Positions 17,603-26,532 of a DNA stretch of 64,000 bases are shown here, one piece after another. This stretch comes from Roseateles koreensis (GTDB taxonomy: Bacteria; Pseudomonadota; Gammaproteobacteria; Burkholderiales; Burkholderiaceae_C): NCBI RefSeq assembly GCF_028595305.1, contig NZ_JAQQXS010000004.1:124001-188000 (forward strand), written 5' to 3'. Position numbers and translations under genes: made by a program. The notes below the pieces were generated by a model, which searched no databases, was not told where the DNA came from, and saw nothing but the letters and a program-made list of their open reading frames with translations. The stretch's first letter is position 1. Each line of letters opens with the position of its first letter.

Positions 17603-20137
17603 ATGAAAATGAACGTTCGATTGAAACGTCTTGCGATGCTGACTGCCGTTGCTGCCATTGCAACGACGGGCACGCCGCTCAGCGCGCAAGCGCCAACGTC
17701 TGGCCAGGCTTGGCGCGATGCAACGCAGCGCCCAGAAGTGCGTGCCGCCCAGTTGCTGGCGGCCATGTCGCGCGAGCAGAAGATTGCGTTGGTCAATGCA
17801 GTCGATCCGGCTGAATACGCGTCGCTTGCGCCACTGGGAATCCCGGCGCTGCGGCGGGTCGACGCGTCGAGCGGCTTGCGCGGCGATGTCGGACAGACCG
17901 CTTTCCCGGTCCCGTTGGCTTTGGCGGCGACCTTCGATGCAGAACTGGCTCGCAGTTACGGCATGGCCATTGCTGACGAAGCTCGGGGCAAGGGTTGGAA
18001 CGTCATTCTTGGCCCCACCGTCGACGTGGCGCGGGATGGCCTTTCTGGCCGGCTGAGCGAAGCTTATGGCGAGGACCCGTGGGTCAGTGCCGTCATGGGC
18101 AGTGCCGTCGCAGCCGGCATGCAGAGCCGCGGCGTCCTTGCCATCGGCAAGCACTTCACCGCCTACCAGAGCGAGCGTGACCGTCAGCGGATGAACGTCA
18201 ATGTCTCGGATCGCGCCTTGCACGAGGTTTATAACCCGCCGTTTTATGCGCTGATTGACAAGGCCCGCATTGGCGGGCTAATGGGGGCGTACCCGAAGAT
18301 CAACGGCACGTTCGCCCTTGAAAACAAGGCGGTGATCGAACAAGCTAAAGCCGAAGCGGGTTTCAAGGGCTTCATGGTGACCGATCTCATGGGGGGCGCT
18401 GATGCGGTGGCGCAGTTCAACGCAGGCATGGACTCCTGGTCTTTTCAACCCTATTTGCGACAGCCGGACGCACTCCGCGATGGTCGCATTCCACCCGCCA
18501 GGCTGGACGATGCCGTGGAGCGCACCCTTTGGGCGCTGTTCTCTACCGGCCTCTTTGACCGGCCCGTCCTGGCGACGCCCGCGGCCGTCGTGTCGACGCC
18601 AGAGCACCAGGCCTTGGCGTTGCGCACTGCGACGCAAGCCATGGTGCTGCTGAAGAACGATGGCAAGCTGCTGCCGCTCTCCCGATCCGGCCGCATCGCC
18701 GTGATCGGCCCGGTCGGCAAGGATGTTGTCACCGGCGTGATGTGGTCCAGCTATGTGGATCCGGGCCAGTTCACCACGCCGATCGAGGCCATTGCCAGTG
18801 CGGCGGGCCGCGGCGTCAAGATCGTGCAGAGCCAGGGCACTCTTGGCGACACCACGTTGCCGAACTTCGGCGTCAACGGCGGCTTGTTTGCGCCGCCGGT
18901 TGCGCTGACGGCGCCTGACGGCGGTCCGGGTTGGGGGGTTGAGTATTTCGCCAACGACAAGTGGGCCGGCACAGCCAACCGGAGCGAGGTGGTCAAAGAC
19001 ATTGACGTTACTGGCACACCCCTCCCAGGTTCTAGCGGACCGTGGTCGGCCCGGTGGCAAGGACGTTTCATCCCTTTTGCTGATGGACCGGTGCGGCTCG
19101 CCGCGTCGCTCAGTGGCACAGTCAAGGTCAAAGTGGGTGGCAAGGTCGTCATCGACGGCATGCGATCAACGGCGTCCAACTTCCCTGGTGGCGGGCCATC
19201 CACCTACCCCCTGCAGGGGGTGGTCCCTCTGAAGGCCCACGAGCCCGTTGATGTGACGGTCGAATACTCGACCGCTGGCGCCGTGATCGGGCAGCGTATG
19301 CAGCTGGGTTGGCAGGCCGCCTCGGCCATTCCGGCAGCGGTGGAAGCGGCACGGCATTCAGACGTTGCGGTCGTGTTCGTGAACCAAGTGACGGGTGAGG
19401 AGATGGACCGGGATCACTATGCTTTGCCGGGCGACCAAGACGCGTTGATTGACGCGGTCAGTGCCGCGAACCCCAATACCGTGGTGGTTCTCAATACGGG
19501 CGGCGCGGTGAAGATGCCTTGGCTGCCCAAGGTGAAGTCGGTGTTGCAGATGTGGTACCCCGGCATGGCCAGCGGCACGGCTGTTGCGCAGGTTCTTTTT
19601 GGGGACGCAGAGCCCGGTGGTCGCCTGCCAATCACCTTTCCGGCGGATGAGTCACAAGGCCCGCGTCCGTACGCGGGCGGCATGAGCATGGACTTCACCG
19701 AAGACGTGTCAGTCGGCCATGCCTACTACCAGAAGCACCGCCAGCAGCCCTTGTTTCCGTTCGGGTTTGGCCTGTCCTTTGCCCAATTCGGTTTGAACGA
19801 CCTTCATTCACGCGCACTTGCACAGGGTGAAGATCTGACCCAGGTGTCGATTCGCGTCGTCAATGAAAGCCGTCGCAAGGGCTCGACTGTGGTGCAACTC
19901 TACGCAGGCAAGCTGCCCGGCCAGGTTGACACGCCGGTGTCGAAGCTGTTGGGATTCGCCCGGGTGGCGTTGGAGGGCGGCGAGGAGCGGGTGCTGACCA
20001 TCCCCGTGGAGAGGCGATCGCTTTCGTACTGGGATTCAGCGACAAGGCAGTGGGTGACGCCTTCAGGTTCGGTGCCCGTGCGCGTTGGATTCTCGTCAGA
20101 AGGCGCGACGGTCAGGGGCGAAATCGTCGTGAAGTAA
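17603..20137 (+). CDS. Secreted GH3 glycosidase (beta-glucosidase type) with PA14 insert
   Basis: 844 residues with a signal peptide (KRLAMLTAVAAIA... cleaved near LSA-QA). Domain order: GH3 N-terminal TIM barrel (about 40-330) with catalytic nucleophile Asp261 in MVTDLMGG and substrate-binding GKHF; GH3 C-terminal sandwich (from about 350), interrupted by a PA14-like domain (about 440-570, VEYFANDKW); and a C-terminal fibronectin III-like domain (about 740-840). It would act in the periplasm or outside on glucosides or flavonoid/saponin-type conjugates. It follows the GH78-like gene by 46 bp, so the pair may remove rhamnose and glucose from one glycoside. Confidence 0.9.
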   Translation: MKMNVRLKRLAMLTAVAAIATTGTPLSAQAPTSGQAWRDATQRPEVRAAQLLAAMSREQKIALVNAVDPAEYASLAPLGIPALRRVDASSGLRGDVGQTAFPVPLALAATFDAELARSYGMAIADEARGKGWNVILGPTVDVARDGLSGRLSEAYGEDPWVSAVMGSAVAAGMQSRGVLAIGKHFTAYQSERDRQRMNVNVSDRALHEVYNPPFYALIDKARIGGLMGAYPKINGTFALENKAVIEQAKAEAGFKGFMVTDLMGGADAVAQFNAGMDSWSFQPYLRQPDALRDGRIPPARLDDAVERTLWALFSTGLFDRPVLATPAAVVSTPEHQALALRTATQAMVLLKNDGKLLPLSRSGRIAVIGPVGKDVVTGVMWSSYVDPGQFTTPIEAIASAAGRGVKIVQSQGTLGDTTLPNFGVNGGLFAPPVALTAPDGGPGWGVEYFANDKWAGTANRSEVVKDIDVTGTPLPGSSGPWSARWQGRFIPFADGPVRLAASLSGTVKVKVGGKVVIDGMRSTASNFPGGGPSTYPLQGVVPLKAHEPVDVTVEYSTAGAVIGQRMQLGWQAASAIPAAVEAARHSDVAVVFVNQVTGEEMDRDHYALPGDQDALIDAVSAANPNTVVVLNTGGAVKMPWLPKVKSVLQMWYPGMASGTAVAQVLFGDAEPGGRLPITFPADESQGPRPYAGGMSMDFTEDVSVGHAYYQKHRQQPLFPFGFGLSFAQFGLNDLHSRALAQGEDLTQVSIRVVNESRRKGSTVVQLYAGKLPGQVDTPVSKLLGFARVALEGGEERVLTIPVERRSLSYWDSATRQWVTPSGSVPVRVGFSSEGATVRGEIVVK

Positions 20138-20178
20138 GGGCGTGGCCTCACATCTGGCGCTCCGAAGGGAGCCCCTCG

Positions 20179-21201
20179 TCATTCGGCAGCCGCAGGCTCG
20201 TTCTCTGTGTGCCGGTCAGGCTCCGTGGTGCGGAGGATTTCGTTCAGAACGGACGTGGCGTAATTTCCGGCAGGCAAAGAGAACGTGAGCACCAGTTGAT
20301 CGGCTTGCGGCCATTCCCATGACATGTCCACCGGGCTCGCCACCAGGGCACGCCGATCCTGATCCAGACCGGCGTGCTCCATGCCGTCGCACAAAGTGGC
20401 GTGACGTTCAGCCACGCCGTTTTCCAGGGCCTGCGCTTGATCGGTGGTGCTGACGCGACCTCGTCCCCAGAGCGGCCCTGTCGGCCGGCCTGCCTCGTCC
20501 ATCACGTCACCGGGCAGGGTTTTGCCCCAGAGTCCTTGCTGAATGCGCAGCGCCAGTACTTCATTGAAGACGAAGGAGCGCACTGCCGACAGGTAGATGC
20601 CCTTCTTCTTCGGGTTGCGCACGCGGATTTCGCGCGCCAGCATGGCTCTGCCCTGCTCGACGTTGCCGCTCTCAAAGCCGAAACGCTGAGCGCCAAAATA
20701 GTTGGGTGCACCCTGTAATGAAATGGCCTTGAGATTGGCCTCAAGGGCTTTCAGGGCTTCGGGGTCGCCGGTCACATCACGCAGCACGATGCGAAATCGG
20801 TTGCCCTGCAGATCACCGGGGCGCAGTTTTTTCACGTGACGGCTCTGGCTCAGCACCTTGAATTCCGGGTGCTGAAGCTGGGTCAGGTCAGGCGTCTCGC
20901 CTTTGGGCAGATAGATGCTGAACCACTGGCGGGTGATGGCGTTGCGGTCCTTGAGACCGGCATAGCCCACGTCCCATTCCTGCACGCCGGCGGCCGCGGC
21001 CAGTTGCTGGGCGACGAAGGCGGTGTTGGCGCCGTTCTTTTCGATGTCCAGCCAGATGTGTTCGCCCGCACCGGAGGGCAGCTGCAGCGGCAGTTCAGTC
21101 ACGATGAAATCCTCGTTGAGGGATTTCAGGGTGGCGCTGGCGCCGCTGGCCGGATAAGCGTTGGGCCACTGAGGCAAGGTCGTGTATTGAGGGTCGGTCA
21201 T
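20179..21201 (-). CDS. truD: tRNA pseudouridine(13) synthase
   Basis: 340 residues, matching the usual TruD length. The catalytic Asp85 lies in the signature YAGLKDRNAITRQ, followed by LRPGDLQGNRF and the late NYFGAQRFG, all diagnostic of TruD rather than TruA/TruB. It converts U13 of tRNA-Glu to pseudouridine. It converges on the GH3 gene across 41 bp. It is a housekeeping gene and not part of the sugar locus. No ribosome site is obvious before ATG 21201. Confidence 0.95.
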   Translation of the reverse strand: MTDPQYTTLPQWPNAYPASGASATLKSLNEDFIVTELPLQLPSGAGEHIWLDIEKNGANTAFVAQQLAAAAGVQEWDVGYAGLKDRNAITRQWFSIYLPKGETPDLTQLQHPEFKVLSQSRHVKKLRPGDLQGNRFRIVLRDVTGDPEALKALEANLKAISLQGAPNYFGAQRFGFESGNVEQGRAMLAREIRVRNPKKKGIYLSAVRSFVFNEVLALRIQQGLWGKTLPGDVMDEAGRPTGPLWGRGRVSTTDQAQALENGVAERHATLCDGMEHAGLDQDRRALVASPVDMSWEWPQADQLVLTFSLPAGNYATSVLNEILRTTEPDRHTENEPAAAE

Positions 21202-21645
21202 GAGCGGTCTGATGGCATCAAGTGAAGAGAGGGACAGGCTGTCAAACCGACCAGGGGCCGTCCAGACCGTGATTCTCGCCCTACCTGCATGCCGTGACGG
21301 GCACCAACCGATGCGACTTCAATGGAAACCGTTGCGCGCAATGACGGGCCACTTGGCGGAACCCATCGACCCCGTTCAATTCGCCCGCTCCTATGCGTTC
21401 TTTTCGATCGTCAGCAAGACGCGTGCGTTGTCTTCCTGACTCTCGTGGTCTGGGGTCGCATATCGGATCGCCCCCGGGTAATTGTCACGCCTTGGGTGCT
21501 CTTCAGCGCGTCCTTGAGTGCAGCGCAGAACTCCGGCGTACCCAGCTTGGCCTATTTGAACGCCACCGGCACGGCGGCATGCAGGCGCAGGTGCCCGCCG
21601 ATTGCGGCGCTACCGCAGGTGGAATGCCGCCCGCGCCGTGCAGGC
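21202..21645. other. 444-bp gap between truD and the PEP-CTERM gene
   Basis: No intact gene is supported here. The centre holds the decayed remnant described at 21391-21620. Bases 21202-21390 show nothing recognisable apart from the truD upstream region. Plus-strand ORFs of 79-115 codons across this gap have no ribosome sites and unlikely compositions. Confidence 0.5.
21391..21620 (-). pseudogene. Decayed gene remnant with a nonsense codon and a frameshift
   Basis: On the - strand three protein-like pieces line up without loss of sequence: a piece ending HLRLHAAVPVAFK, then an in-frame TAG (21552-21554), then AKLGTPEFCAALKDALKSTQ (up to 21551), then a 2-nt phase change at 21481-21482, then YPGAIRYATPDHESQ...DNARVLLTIEKNA ending at TAG 21391. 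The pieces read like one soluble protein after one stop and one indel are repaired. I do not recognise the family. It could be chance, but the continuity of the pieces is suggestive. Confidence 0.35.
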
Positions 21646-22356
21646 TTATTGGGCTGACCCTGCACGGCGGGCGCGCAGGCCCAGGGCGCCCAAACCCAGC
21701 AGCATCAGTGCAGCGCTGGCGGGCTCGGGCACCACGCTGATCGAGGCCACGGCTGCGCCGCCGGTGCCGCGCAGCGCGATGCCGGTGGCGGCGCTGCGTG
21801 TCAGGCCGGTTTCGGTGGTGCTGCCCAGCAGGGTGCTGCCATCAGCGTCGAACAATTGAGCCGTGGCGCTGCTACCGTCGGCGCTCAGCGTGACGGACAA
21901 GCGATACCACTGGTCGGCGTAGCTCAGCGCCGTCTTGGCACTGAAGTCGGGCGTGGCGTAGCCGCTGTTGTCTTGGAAGCCCAGCGCGCCGGTGTCGGAG
22001 GCCGCGACGAAGGAGTAGGCGCCTGCCGCATCTGCATTGAAGCCCAGATACAGGCGGCCGCCTTGGGCGCCGTTGCTGTCGGTGGGGCTGGGGCCGGGGT
22101 TGACCCAGGCTGACAGGGTTTGGCCGGCGCTGAAGGCGATGTTGGTGTTGGTGGACCACACGCCTTCAGACAGCGCAACGCCACGGCTGCCGGTAGGTGC
22201 TGCGGGCACGTAGATCGAGGCGTCGGCGCCGATGCCGGTGCTCCAGCCGGCGGTGGAGAGTTGGCCGTCAGCAGTTTCAACGATTGCCGCGTGAGCCGCG
22301 CCGGCCAGCACAAGGGTCGACAAGGCCGTGGCCAGGGTGGATGCGATGAATTTCAT
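21646..22356 (-). CDS. PEP-CTERM sorting-signal exported protein
   Basis: 236 residues. A signal peptide (MKFIASTLATALSTLVLAG, cleaved near AHA-A) is followed by a roughly 170-residue beta-rich, Ser/Gly/Thr-rich domain resembling a lectin/laminin-G-like sandwich (STNTNIAFSAGQTLSAWV). The C-terminal tripartite PEP-CTERM signal is VPEPASAALM, a hydrophobic helix, then RARR. Such proteins are processed by an exosortase and associated with exopolysaccharide. No exosortase gene is in this window. It lies 118 bp downstream of the secreted phosphoesterase on the same strand. Confidence 0.88.
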   Translation of the reverse strand: MKFIASTLATALSTLVLAGAAHAAIVETADGQLSTAGWSTGIGADASIYVPAAPTGSRGVALSEGVWSTNTNIAFSAGQTLSAWVNPGPSPTDSNGAQGGRLYLGFNADAAGAYSFVAASDTGALGFQDNSGYATPDFSAKTALSYADQWYRLSVTLSADGSSATAQLFDADGSTLLGSTTETGLTRSAATGIALRGTGGAAVASISVVPEPASAALMLLGLGALGLRARRAGSAQ

Positions 22357-22456
22357 GGAATGACTCCGGTATCTGATGATGGGCCGCCGCGCCCGCAGGG
22401 TGGGGGCAGCGGCAGCCCGGCAAACCGTTCGGATGGGGCGTTATGAATTGAGGCTT

Positions 22457-22478
22457 AAACGTCTTAAAAACGTCTTAA
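22457..22478. repeat. Perfect 11-bp tandem direct repeat
   Basis: AAACGTCTTAA occurs twice head to tail (22457-22467, 22468-22478), overlapping the phosphoesterase stop codon. A degenerate third copy (GGCTTAA) precedes it. The 7-bp core (CGTCTTA) recurs at 11-bp spacing, which is the geometry of OmpR/PhoB-family response-regulator sites. It lies about 100 bp before the PEP-CTERM gene start. Confidence 0.6.
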
Positions 22479-24340
22479 CGCGCAGCAGCCGCCGGGAAGT
22501 TGAACAAGGTGCTCAGGTCACCAATGGCGGGTTGATTGGCGGGGCGGTAAGGGTTGTTCAGGTCGCGCACCGGGTTGGGCAAGTTGTCGCGGCTGCGGGC
22601 CGACAGGGGCGGCAGGCTCCAGTTGCGCTCAATGAACTTCAGCACCGAGCTGTGGTCGTTGTAGGTGTGGTCCACAAAGTTGCGCTTGGCATAGGGCGAC
22701 ACCACGATCAGCGGAATGCGCGGGCCGTCGCCGAAGAAATCGAGGTTCTGGATGTAGCCGCTGTCGAAGTAACCGCCACCTTCATCGGTAGTGATCACGA
22801 TGGCGGTGTCCGCCCACAGCGCGGGGTTGGCTTGCACCTTGGTGATCAGGTCTTGCAAAAAGCCTTCATAGCGGGCCGGGGCCGAGTAGCCGGGGTGGCC
22901 ACTGTCGAGGTTCTTGGGCACCACATAGGACACCTCGGGCAGGGTGCCTGCTGCAACGGCGCTGTAGAAGCTGTTCAGGCCCTTCAGGTTGGCCTTCAGC
23001 GCAGGCGTGCCCACGACATTGGCCGAGGCGTTGTGCGGGTCGCCAATGCTGTTGTACAGATAGGGCCGGCCGGTCTTGATGGCCAGCGCGGTCAGTGCGG
23101 GCTCAAGGGCAGCATCCGGGGTGGATTGCGGTAGGCCCAGTTGGGTCTTCATTGCAGCGGCCACCTGGGCTTTGATGGTCGGGAACAACGCATCGCTGGA
23201 CACATCGGCGTCGTCGCGGCCACCGGTGTACCAGCTCCAGCTCACGCCGCGGGCGCTCAAAGCTTCGCCGATGGTCGGCACGGTTTGCGGCGGGTAGACG
23301 TAGGTGGTGGCGCCCAGGGTCTTGGCGTTGCCGTTGATGTCGTAGGGCGGCTCGTAGTTGTTGACGAGGTAGTAGGCGCCGCTTTCGCAATTGTGGGCGC
23401 GGCCCGTGGCGTCGAGCACCGCGCGCACGGCGGCCACGCCGGGCTGGCCGAGGTCGGCGCAGTTGACGTAGGAGCCGCCGGCGTAGCCGTCGTTGGTGTA
23501 GAAGTTGGCCGTCTGGGCCTGTGGGTCGGGGTTTTCGATCTGGTTGGCGGGCGGCACGGCGAGCTGGCCGTTGAGCTTGTAGACCGCCGCGTCGCCGGTG
23601 GCGATGCCGAAGAAGTTTGCGCCCGTGCCACCCATGATGAACTGGTGGTAGTTGTCGCTCAGCGCCCAGTTTTGGGCCAGCTGCTTGAAGTAAGGCGCGT
23701 CGCCCTGGTTCATGTTGAAAAAGCCCATCAGCTCGCCGCCCTGGCCGGTGCTGGCCGCAGTGACGCCATCGGTGGCACCACCCTGGCCCACGGTGCTGGC
23801 TACCCAGGCAAAGAGGTCGAGCTTTTCGTTGCTGCCGCCGGTCTGCTGCCACATCTGGAAGAAGCGGTGCACCGGGTCACCCACGCCTGTGTTGTAGCTG
23901 GCGAATTTGGTGATCTGGAAAGGGCCGTTGGCCGTGAGCGCGGCAAAGCGCGGGTCGGGGATGGCGCCGTACGGCTGCAGTGTGCTGGGGTTGTACAGGC
24001 CAATCATGGTCGGCTGCGGCAGCTTGGCGAGAGGCGCCACGCGCTGCGGGTTCAAGGCGTATTGGCCGCTCCCGTTGGCGGCGGACTGTACGGCTTTGGC
24101 GTAGTTGGCGGCCGGGGTGCCGTCGGGCTTGACAATGCCTTGCGAGACCAGGTTGTAGATCGACTGGCCGCGTGGCGGCACATAGGTGCCGTACAGCGTG
24201 TCGAAGGTGACGTTTTCACCGATGACCACGATCAGGTGCTTGATCGGCGTGGTGGTGGGCGCGGCGGTGGCGGCCAGGGCCGGCAGGGTCGCCAGTGCGG
24301 CGATCACTGTGGCGCGAAGCGCGAAGGGGAAGGATTTCAT
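22475..24340 (-). CDS. Secreted phosphoesterase (acid phosphatase / phospholipase C family)
   Basis: 621 residues from ATG 24340; the frame extends to 24616 but only this start gives a signal peptide (FALRATVIAALATLPALA, cleavage near TAA-AP). The metal-site segment HLIVVIGENVTFDTLYG opens the mature domain. TTDEGGGYFD, a conserved His-containing YNDHSSVLKFIE, and DPHN complete the alkaline-phosphatase-superfamily phosphoesterase pattern (PF04185-type). It would release phosphate from phosphomonoesters or phospholipids in the periplasm or outside. It diverges from the PhoU-like/dikinase pair, and a Pho-box-like site lies between them. Confidence 0.88.
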   Translation of the reverse strand: MKSFPFALRATVIAALATLPALAATAAPTTTPIKHLIVVIGENVTFDTLYGTYVPPRGQSIYNLVSQGIVKPDGTPAANYAKAVQSAANGSGQYALNPQRVAPLAKLPQPTMIGLYNPSTLQPYGAIPDPRFAALTANGPFQITKFASYNTGVGDPVHRFFQMWQQTGGSNEKLDLFAWVASTVGQGGATDGVTAASTGQGGELMGFFNMNQGDAPYFKQLAQNWALSDNYHQFIMGGTGANFFGIATGDAAVYKLNGQLAVPPANQIENPDPQAQTANFYTNDGYAGGSYVNCADLGQPGVAAVRAVLDATGRAHNCESGAYYLVNNYEPPYDINGNAKTLGATTYVYPPQTVPTIGEALSARGVSWSWYTGGRDDADVSSDALFPTIKAQVAAAMKTQLGLPQSTPDAALEPALTALAIKTGRPYLYNSIGDPHNASANVVGTPALKANLKGLNSFYSAVAAGTLPEVSYVVPKNLDSGHPGYSAPARYEGFLQDLITKVQANPALWADTAIVITTDEGGGYFDSGYIQNLDFFGDGPRIPLIVVSPYAKRNFVDHTYNDHSSVLKFIERNWSLPPLSARSRDNLPNPVRDLNNPYRPANQPAIGDLSTLFNFPAAAAR

Positions 24341-24513
24341 CGGGGGGGCTCTTTCCTGTTTTGCCTGTGCGGGCGTACCGATGAGCCTAAGAGTTAATGA
24401 TGGCGCGCCAATGAACGTCGCGCCCGGCGGCATGCGCTGTCCGGCAGGGGGGGCGGCGGAGGTGGTTTGCGTTGCGTCAATGCAGCCTTGAATCCTCGGC
24501 GAATCACGGCGCC

Positions 24514-24531
24514 TTGTCACACGACCGTCAC
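24514..24531 (+). promoter_or_regulatory. Candidate Pho box
   Basis: TTGTCAC-ACGA-CCGTCAC: two 7-bp near-repeats with 11-bp periodicity, close to the PhoB consensus CTGTCAT-N4-CTGTCAC. It sits in the divergent gap, 58 bp before the PhoU-like gene start (24589) and in its orientation. The -10 region is not obvious. Confidence 0.45.
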
Positions 24532-24588
24532 CCCGGCGTTCAAGACTGGAGGTTCCTTTTTCCGCTGTCGCTGTCGCGAATCGATCCC

Positions 24589-26532
24589 ATGCAAAAGACC
24601 CAAGCACTGACCTCACTCGGGCAGCACCGCCTGATATTGCCGGCCTGGGTCAAGGCGGCCCTCGCCGCCAATGATCGCCTCAAGGTCTACCTCACGGTGC
24701 TGCAGGCGGCCAGCGAGCAGGCCTCGCATCCGCATCGCGACGCGCCTGATCTGAGCCGGGAGATTGCGGCCGCCGGCCTGGACGCCGCCTGGCTTCACGA
24801 TCTCGCCGCCTTGGCCCGGCGGGTCGATGGTGAATTGCTGCTGCCCGATCTGCCCCGCTGGGTTCACTGCCTTGACGATGATCTTGTGATCATGGCCCGC
24901 CCCGTGCTGGAGATCACGCCTCCTGACGCGCCGCCCCACCCGCGTGTTGCGCACTGGCTGGCCTGGCTGCGCGCCCTGCCGGCCGACCGGCTTGACGATC
25001 ACCAGCTTGAAGCCCTGACCCATGGCCGCCGTGGTGAAGACGACAGCCTGCACCTGCTCGTGATGGACCTGCACAAGCAGATCAACAAGCTGAGCGCTGA
25101 ATTGGCCAGCGAGGTCATCGACGGCGCCAATGTGTGGGACTTGCAGCCCGGCGACCGCAGCCGTGTCGCGGCCTTCATGCGCGGTTTGAACCGCACGGCG
25201 GGGCTGAAGTTCGACCACCCTGGGCTGGACACGGCCGCAACGCGTGACGGCCCGCGCCTGCTGATCCAGAACGACATTGGCACCAACGATGCCCATGTGC
25301 TGGTGCTGCAGGTGACTGAGCGCACGATCACGCTGACGTATTCGGATTTGCATCGCGTGCGCTTTGAGTTCTTTCAGGCACTTCTTGCGCCGCTGGGCGC
25401 CAGTTGGTCTCTACCGGAGTCGTGTGTCCATGCCGACTTGAACCACGGTGAGGCCTACTCGGTCGGCACGGCTGTTTTTGAGGGCGCGGACGACGCAGCC
25501 CTGGAGGCCGCGCTGGAGGGCATCGGCTCTCGCATCGTCTTTTTGATCGACTGGAACCGCGCACGCAAGCGCTTGCAAGCCTTTGTCGGCAAGGCCGAGG
25601 CGATTGCGGTGCTGGCGGAGGTGGCCCGGTTGGACATCGGCCACCGTGGCTGGTTGCAGGTCGGGGGGGAGCATCTGATTTTCTCAGCCATGCAGGCGGC
25701 GGGCGAGGGCGCCTTTCGCATCGGCGACCGGCTGGACGAGGTGCTGGGTGTCGCTGACGCGCACGCGTTTCTGGTCGCGGTGATGCGCCTGGCGTGCGAC
25801 GCCCTGCAGGGCGGGCAACCCGCCGCGTTGGTGGCGGATGAAACCCGCATGCTGCTGGCGCAATGCGTGCGCCAGCGCAGCAGTGAGTTTGATTTGCTGG
25901 CAGAGCACGCCGCCTATTGCCAGGCCCTGGCGCAAGCCGTTAGCGATGGCTTGGCGCACGGTGCGGAGCGATCGGGCAAGGCGGCAAATGAGCTTTCAGC
26001 GCGCGCAAAACTATGGGAGAGAAAGGCCGATCACCTGGTCATGCAAGCACGCGAGAAGGCCGAGCGGCAGCCCCGCTGGCGCCCGGTGGTCCGGCTGGTG
26101 GAGCAGTCCGACGATGTGGCCGATGCCTTGGAGGAGGCGGCCTTTCTGATCAGCTTGATCGCCGATCACCACATCAAGGGCTGGGACGGCGAGGTCCGCA
26201 AAGTCTTGGCGCGACTCGCCAGCACGGTGCTGCTGGCCACCCAAGACCAGGTGAAAGCCATCGCGATTGCACGCACACTCGGCGCCAACAGCGACGCAGC
26301 GGACAACGACGCCTTTCTTGGCGCCGCTTGGCGGATCTTGCAGGCTGAGCGCCAGTGCGACGCTTTGTTGCGCGATGCTCGCCGGGTGATTCTCGGCACC
26401 TTGCAGGACGCGCCGTCCCTGATGCTCGCCAACGATTTGGCCTGCACGCTGGAGCTGGCCTCCGACCGTTTGCTGGCTGCTGCCTACGCGCTGCGCGATC
26501 TGGCCTTCGACAAGACCGGGGTGCGGGGATGA
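24589..26532 (+). CDS. Uncharacterised 647-residue protein with PhoU/DUF47-like C-terminal half
   Basis: Start ATG 24589 is chosen because upstream residues are unlike protein. Three regions are visible. Residues about 1-200 are helical with no recognised motif, including MDLHKQINKL. The central region, about 210-400, is alpha/beta (VLVLQVTERTITLTYSDLHR; VFLIDWNRARKRLQ). The C-terminal half, about 480-640, is all-helical with alternating acidic/basic helices (AKLWERKADHLVMQAREKAE, EQSDDVADALEEAAFLISLI), like the PhoU/DUF47 phosphate-signalling fold. There is no signal peptide. The stop overlaps the next start (ATGA), so it is co-translated with a dikinase-like protein and probably works with it. 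Function unknown. Confidence 0.75.
   Translation: MQKTQALTSLGQHRLILPAWVKAALAANDRLKVYLTVLQAASEQASHPHRDAPDLSREIAAAGLDAAWLHDLAALARRVDGELLLPDLPRWVHCLDDDLVIMARPVLEITPPDAPPHPRVAHWLAWLRALPADRLDDHQLEALTHGRRGEDDSLHLLVMDLHKQINKLSAELASEVIDGANVWDLQPGDRSRVAAFMRGLNRTAGLKFDHPGLDTAATRDGPRLLIQNDIGTNDAHVLVLQVTERTITLTYSDLHRVRFEFFQALLAPLGASWSLPESCVHADLNHGEAYSVGTAVFEGADDAALEAALEGIGSRIVFLIDWNRARKRLQAFVGKAEAIAVLAEVARLDIGHRGWLQVGGEHLIFSAMQAAGEGAFRIGDRLDEVLGVADAHAFLVAVMRLACDALQGGQPAALVADETRMLLAQCVRQRSSEFDLLAEHAAYCQALAQAVSDGLAHGAERSGKAANELSARAKLWERKADHLVMQAREKAERQPRWRPVVRLVEQSDDVADALEEAAFLISLIADHHIKGWDGEVRKVLARLASTVLLATQDQVKAIAIARTLGANSDAADNDAFLGAAWRILQAERQCDALLRDARRVILGTLQDAPSLMLANDLACTLELASDRLLAAAYALRDLAFDKTGVRG

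Noticed and set aside
21322-21657. 111-codon + strand ORF after truD
   Set aside because: The opposite strand has much more protein-like fragments; this one is Arg/Cys/Pro-rich noise.
23141-24397. 418-codon ORF antisense to the phosphoesterase
   Set aside because: Composition is Gly/Val/Arg-rich without motifs, while the opposite strand has signal peptide and metal sites.
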